Assembly: GCF_032062135.1 (NCBI RefSeq)
Contig: NC_092863.1
Span: 14,597,502-14,661,501, forward strand
Direction: 5' to 3'
DNA length: 64,000 nt
From: Pyxicephalus adspersus
Taxonomy: Eukaryota; Chordata; Amphibia; Anura; Pyxicephalidae
Shown one piece after another: positions 59,735 to 64,000 of the stretch (the first letter of the stretch is position 1; each line of letters opens with the position of its first letter). Below the pieces are notes generated by a model, which was not told the DNA's origin, made no database searches, and saw only the letters and a list, made by a program, of their open reading frames with translations. Both the position numbers and the translations under genes were made by a program.

Positions 59735-62700
59735 GTGAGGTACTGTCTGCCATTTTTGTGATTGGTCGCAATGGCAAGGGAAATGAATTAATCTCCAAAA
59801 ATTAGATTGACTAACTGCTACTTCATGTGAAGGCCTTATTGTTTGATTATAAATTACTTACACTACATAGTTGTTGGTAAACCTAAAGAGGGTTGTAAAA
59901 TTAGATTTCAAGATAAACTTTAAAGCTACAAATTAAATTATTTTGCTTTATGTACACCAGATACCTTTACAAACCCAGATATTGCTCGGTACATGTAGTG
60001 GTGACATCATTAGTGTGCAGCACATGGCCTGTGTAAAAGCAGAGCTCTGCAAGGGAACCAAATTATCCATCCATACATGCTTTCTGCAGAAATTCACAGG
60101 AGGGGGACAATACATGACCAGTCGTTTTGGAGAAAGTGCAGCAGTGCCTGACCTTTACAATGAGAAGCTGCACAAAGGTGCAATTCCATGCACTTATGCA
60201 CACATAATTGATTGCTGCCACAAAGAGGTGGGTAGGCAGAAGGTGGAAACACGAGCGCCAAATGACAATTAGCAGTGTAGAGAAATTTGCTTCCTGTCCT
60301 GAAATAAAGTAAAACGGATATTGCCCCACTAGAGATTTAGTGGGACTGAGATTTAGATGCAGTTTCTAATGTACCCTGTGTGTGAGAAGTAGAAAGTAAG
60401 CGGTGAGAGTACACAATTTCAGTTTGGGATAAAAGCCTGTATATGCTCTTTAGGGCTCTCTTTATCTATCCTGACACATTCATTTTCAGTTGCCATGGCA
60501 AGGAAAATACATATAGAAAGTGATGTGATTACTAAATGAAGTCATACTTGTATTTGTTAGGTCTCTTCTCCTTGACACCGAAAAAGTCTCACACCACCCC
60601 ACTACGTATTACTGCTGCTCGGGGATACTCTGAGTGTGTGCGCCACTTGATATGCCATGGTGCAAACCCCAACTCCACAGTGGGCGGAAGGGGAGCGCTG
60701 CATGACGCCTGTGAAGGAGCACACTCTGTGTGTACCCAACTGCTGCTGAGCCGTGGAGCAGACGCCAATCTACAGAGCGAAGACGGCCAGGCTCCCCTCC
60801 ACGTCTGTACCACAAAGGACACCCTAGAGTGAGTCCATTGTTTAGGATGATTAGAAGCCATTGTTCATTGGCCAATGAAATGGTTGCCTGCAAAATAGAT
60901 TTCTAACCTTCATCAAATATGTTTGGTTGTGCTTAGGTGATACATGTGTATGCAGAGAAGCCACAAATAAGAGGACTGGTAGGAGATCAATGACTGAAAG
61001 CAGTCATTGATAAATAAAGCAACTTTATAGGAGACCAGAATGTCCATTTCTTGGCCATTATTTTTATAGTATTTTTATCCATTCTATTAATTAAACATAT
61101 TTATACAAATTATTTTCCTGATTGAGGAAAATTTATCAGCCTGCATGTTGGAATGTTACACTTTTTTAATGCAAATATTACAGTTTTTTTTATATCTGAA
61201 GTAGTTCCTGGATATTGGTTGTGATGCTTTTCATGGGGTTGAAGGGCACATAAGGCTTGGCATTTGCTCTTCCATCTGCCTGACCTTACACACAGTTCAT
61301 GCACCAAAGGCTCAAATATCAGAGGCCTGGCTGTGTTACCATTACTCTTGGCTATGGGGCTCTGTTATTTGTCTGTTAGAATTTTAAAGAAAGAACTTAT
61401 TGACAAGACAGAAACTATACGGCTTCAAGTGGCTTTTGTCTATTAACTCCTACTTATAGAACAAATATAGATTTTTTAGTTGTATATCAGGGTTGTTATA
61501 ATTTAGGACTGAATATTCTTTTTTAAAATGTTAAAATATATGAAGTATGCTATAAATATATAAAATGTACTTAGAATACTTTGAGCTTTGTTATCCCTTT
61601 CAAAAGATCATAAGGGTCGTCTCTTTTTTTTACACTATTTTAGATGTGCGAAGCAGCTGCTGGAATATGGTGGTATTGTGAACCTTCCTTGCCATTACAC
61701 ACGTGCAACTCCATTGCACGTGGCAGCCACCCGTGGTCTGGAAGCCCATGTGGAACTGTACCTGAGTCTTGGAGCTGACCCTTGTGCCATCAACCGGGAG
61801 GGTGAGACACCAGTTAATGCAGCCTGTGCCGCCAGTGACTCCCCACAGCACTTTGGGCGATACCTGAGGGTAGTGGAGATGTTACTAAAGGCAGGGGGTA
61901 ATCCCAGTACTCCTGGAAAGAAAGGCCACGGGCCCCTGCACAATGCCAGCTCCAACTGCCATCTCAAGCTGGTGCAGATGTTGCTTGACTTTGGGGCATC
62001 CGTCAATGTGACCAACAGTGCTGGGTACACCCCTCTGGACTGTGCACTGCAAGTGTGCACTGATTATCCTGAGTGTCAGCCCCATCAGTTGGTTCAGACA
62101 TTACTTAACCATGGCTCAGCCCCACCGGGCATCAAGGTGAGTGAGTGCCATGTATTTCCTGTGAGTTATTGTTAAAGCATTTACCTACCATCATTTGTAA
62201 TGTGACTTTTATATCTGCACTTTGACATTGAACTCTTGCATCACTCTTTAGCAGAGATTACGTTACCAAAATAAACTTTTACCTATAATATTAGTTTTTG
62301 GTGACTTACTCTATTAATAACCATTAAATAAGGCCAACAATATCCTAATTGTCATTCTTTTAAGTTTATGGATGTTATAATTTTCCTTACAATTTGTCTG
62401 TGCCCAGATGTGGAGATATTGTGCTGCATCACCCTTAACCTTTGAGATCCTTCTGAACTGCTATGATCGTATCCCACCAGGTGACTTCTGGGTAGAAGCT
62501 GTGCCCACTTCAGTGTGGAAGGTAAGAGTTTAATACTTTACTTACTTGTAGCAATATGCAAACAAGACGATTGCTAGATCCACTTCTGTTCTTTTTACAG
62601 GAGTATAAGACCTTGTATGAATCCATCTCACGAGTTTCAAATCAACCTCGACGTCTTCAGCACCTCGCTCGCTGTGCCTTGAGAAATAAATATGGTGGCC

Positions 62701-62786
62701 TATGTTACAAGGCAATTCCGGATCTTCGATTACCCCTAACGCTCACAGCCTATCTTCTTCTGCAGCCGGAGGGTGGTATACACTAA
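59425..62786 (+). CDS. ASB16: Ankyrin repeat and SOCS box protein 16, complete
   Basis: Five coding exons: 59425-59734, 60561-60828, 61644-62136, 62408-62521 and 62601-62786. They total 1,371 nt including TAA, giving 456 aa (human 453). Borders are GT/AG and phases agree. The N-terminus FPFTTSTLRSLQWQREQLE matches human FPFTSSTLRSLRLQREWLE. Residues ~115-345 hold at least six ankyrin repeats (cores TPLRITAARGY, GALHDACEGA, APLHVCTTKD, TPLHVAATRGL, TPVNAACAA, GPLHNASSN, and a partial TPLDCALQV). The C-terminal SOCS box (RRLQHLARCALRNKYG, then LPLTLTAYLLL) is expected to bind Elongin B/C and Cullin-5, with the ankyrin repeats choosing the substrate (family knowledge). The substrate is unknown. 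The start ATG has A at -3. Confidence 0.96.
59735..61643. other. ASB16 introns 1 and 2
   Basis: Introns are 59735-60560 and 60829-61643. They contain chance ORFs only. I saw no repeat or RNA gene that I could name. Confidence 0.75.
60561..60828 (+). CDS. ASB16: ASB16 exon 2, ankyrin repeats 1-3 (residues 104-193)
   Basis: The acceptor is ttgttag and the donor ctaga|gtgagt, leaving in phase 2. It encodes FSLTPKKSHTTPLRITAARG, then GGRGALHDACEGA, LLLSRGADANLQ and PLHVCTTKDTL. Confidence 0.95.
61644..62136 (+). CDS. ASB16: ASB16 exon 3, ankyrin repeats 3-7 (residues 193-357)
   Basis: The acceptor is ctattttag and the donor atcaag|gtgagt. It begins ECAKQLLEYGGIVN and encodes the TPLHVAATRGLEAHVELYL, EMLLKAGGNPS, GPLHNASSN and GYTPLDCALQV cores. 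It is the largest ASB16 exon and is entered mid-repeat. Confidence 0.96.
62408..62521 (+). CDS. ASB16: ASB16 exon 4, linker to SOCS box (residues 358-395)
   Basis: The acceptor is gtgcccag and the donor tggaag|gtaaga, in phase 0 at both ends. It encodes MWRYCAASPLTFEILLNCYD through FWVEAVPTSVWK. Human has MLKHCANFPRALEVLLNAYP and WVEAVLPELWK. Confidence 0.94.
62601..62786 (+). CDS. ASB16: ASB16 exon 5, SOCS box and stop (residues 396-456)
   Basis: The acceptor is tctttttacag. It encodes EYKTLYESISRVSNQPRRLQ, then HLARCALRNKYG and LPLTLTAYLLLQPEGGIH, with TAA at 62784. The length and final residues fit human DYLLLRVEGCIQ. Confidence 0.96.
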   Translation, partial: EYKTLYESISRVSNQPRRLQHLARCALRNKYGGLCYKAIPDLRLPLTLTAYLLLQPEGGIH

Positions 62787-63930
62787 AAATTGATGGGGAA
62801 GAGAAACAGCAAGTTTATTAGTCTATAAGGCCTTGTCACTGTACAGTACAATCATACCAATGAACAATCTGCACCAAGAAATAGTTTTTCTCTAGTAAAT
62901 TCTAACAATATCTCAAGCATTTTGGTCCAAGTGAAACTACTTACTTACAGACCTATAGCCAAAAAACTTTCCTGCTCTCACTTGAAAGTGTAGCTGTCAT
63001 AGTGCCCATATCTATGCCATGGTACTGGGGTGCTGCTGCATGTGAAAGACTTTTGAACCCCTGTCTCAGCCTGTGCAATATTTTTGCTTTAAACAGCTTT
63101 AAACTGACAAAAGTCATTGGTGGAGGTGAAATACCCCTTGATTCTGAAATTGCTTTTAAGGGAGATCAGATAGCACTTTGTTGCCCATTTATTCTATTAG
63201 CCCCTTTTTTTGTTGGTGGCAATCAGTGATTGATCATCATACTGTAATTAACCTAAATTTGGCAATCAGAAGCTCCATTCATTGACACTAACAATCATCC
63301 AAAGGTGGTGATTCTGCAGAAAACATTTATTTAGATGAATATTTCTAATTGCAGTGATAAGAATTCTGTGCCAAAAAATTGTGTTATTTATTTCATTTTC
63401 CAGCTTGTTCACTTTTTTTTACAAACCTGTCCCTTAATCTCCACAGAAGAAGCGGGTCAGGTACAGTCAAGGTACAATTTGATCCCATCCTACAGCAGGC
63501 ATCATGTGACCAAACAACCAGGCATTTGGAATTCTAGAACAGCAATTTTTTTTTTTTAATTAAAGGCAATGGGTTACCAGGGCAGCTAAGGGTCTTTTTT
63601 TGACTATAGGCCAACTTTAAAGAAAGCGCTTTAAAATGCTATATTAAATTTGTTGTTACAATTACCAGCATTTTTTACTTCAGCCCACCTTTTCTGATAT
63701 GCATGCTTGTTCCAAGTTAGTGACCCCGGACGTATTAAATTTGACTGCCAAGCAAATAACATTTTTACAAGGTGGTCAGGTATGGCAACTTAGTACAAGC
63801 TTACTTTTCAAATCTCAACTTTCCACCCATGTGACACCTTTGTATAAATACAGATTTATGGTAATGTCATTGGCTCAATTAAAGAATAATTTTGGAATTT
63901 TCATGTGGAATAAACAAAAGTTACATTTGT
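62787..63930 (+). other. ASB16: ASB16 3' untranslated region
   Basis: About 1.1 kb lies between the stop and AATAAA at 63909-63914, which is followed by T/GT-rich sequence (63,930-63,950). No conserved exon is visible. The end at about 63,930 is inferred from the signal. Confidence 0.55.
63909..63914 (+). promoter_or_regulatory. ASB16 polyadenylation signal
   Basis: AATAAA is followed 15-40 bases later by a GT/T-rich element (tgccttgtattgtcttttt). This is the best-formed poly(A) site in the window. Confidence 0.6.
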
Positions 63931-64000
63931 GCCTTGTATTGTCTTTTTATTGGAGTTCACCTATGTATCCCATAGAGGGCGCTGTTATACTGATCCATGA

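Noticed and set aside
59943..60272. 109-residue plus-strand ORF in ASB16 intron 1
   Set aside because: It has no similarity to ASB family sequence and no splice sites in phase. It is a chance ORF.

Overview
This is a vertebrate nuclear window, most likely from a frog and probably not Xenopus. It carries three protein genes in the same order as human 17q21.31: HDAC5 (minus strand, partial), HROB/C17orf53 (plus strand, complete) and ASB16 (plus strand, complete). I recognised the genes from exon translations that match the human proteins, and I followed the reading phase across every splice junction. The frog assignment is weaker. It rests on recalled repeat families: a tRNA-derived SINE with a 'GCGCTATATAAATA' type tail, an L2-like LINE, and short hAT and palindromic MITEs of ranid type.

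Layout. Positions 1-19,248 hold eleven HDAC5 coding exons on the minus strand. They encode the regulatory half: the glutamine-rich helix, the MEF2-binding segment, two 14-3-3 phospho-sites, the nuclear localisation region and the acidic stretch. The catalytic deacetylase domain lies beyond the left edge. Positions 19,249-43,154 are a long 5' HDAC5 intron full of mini- and microsatellites, a mariner fossil and MITEs, with one 152-base assembly gap inside a satellite-like block. A probable untranslated first exon and promoter lie at about 43,155-43,550. Positions 43,550-49,940 are the spacer between the divergent HDAC5 and HROB promoters. It has an RFX X-box-like site and several CTCF-like motifs. 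HROB runs from about 49,940 to 57,330 (10 coding exons, 631 aa). ASB16 runs from about 59,380 to 63,930 (5 coding exons, 456 aa).

The three genes do not form one pathway. HDAC5 is a signal-responsive corepressor of MEF2, HROB loads the MCM8-MCM9 helicase in homologous recombination, and ASB16 is an ankyrin/SOCS-box adaptor for Cullin-RING ubiquitin ligases. HDAC5 and ASB16 may share a muscle/MEF2 link: each has a consensus MEF2-like site in its putative promoter.

I found no CRISPR array, bacterial-type operon, virus or clearly new gene system. The most unusual items are an intronic minisatellite carrying about 25 CCAAT/ATTGG boxes, a cluster of three CTCF-like motifs beside the HROB promoter, a MEF2/E-box/CRE cluster at the HDAC5 promoter, and a hAT element whose internal unit varies in copy number.
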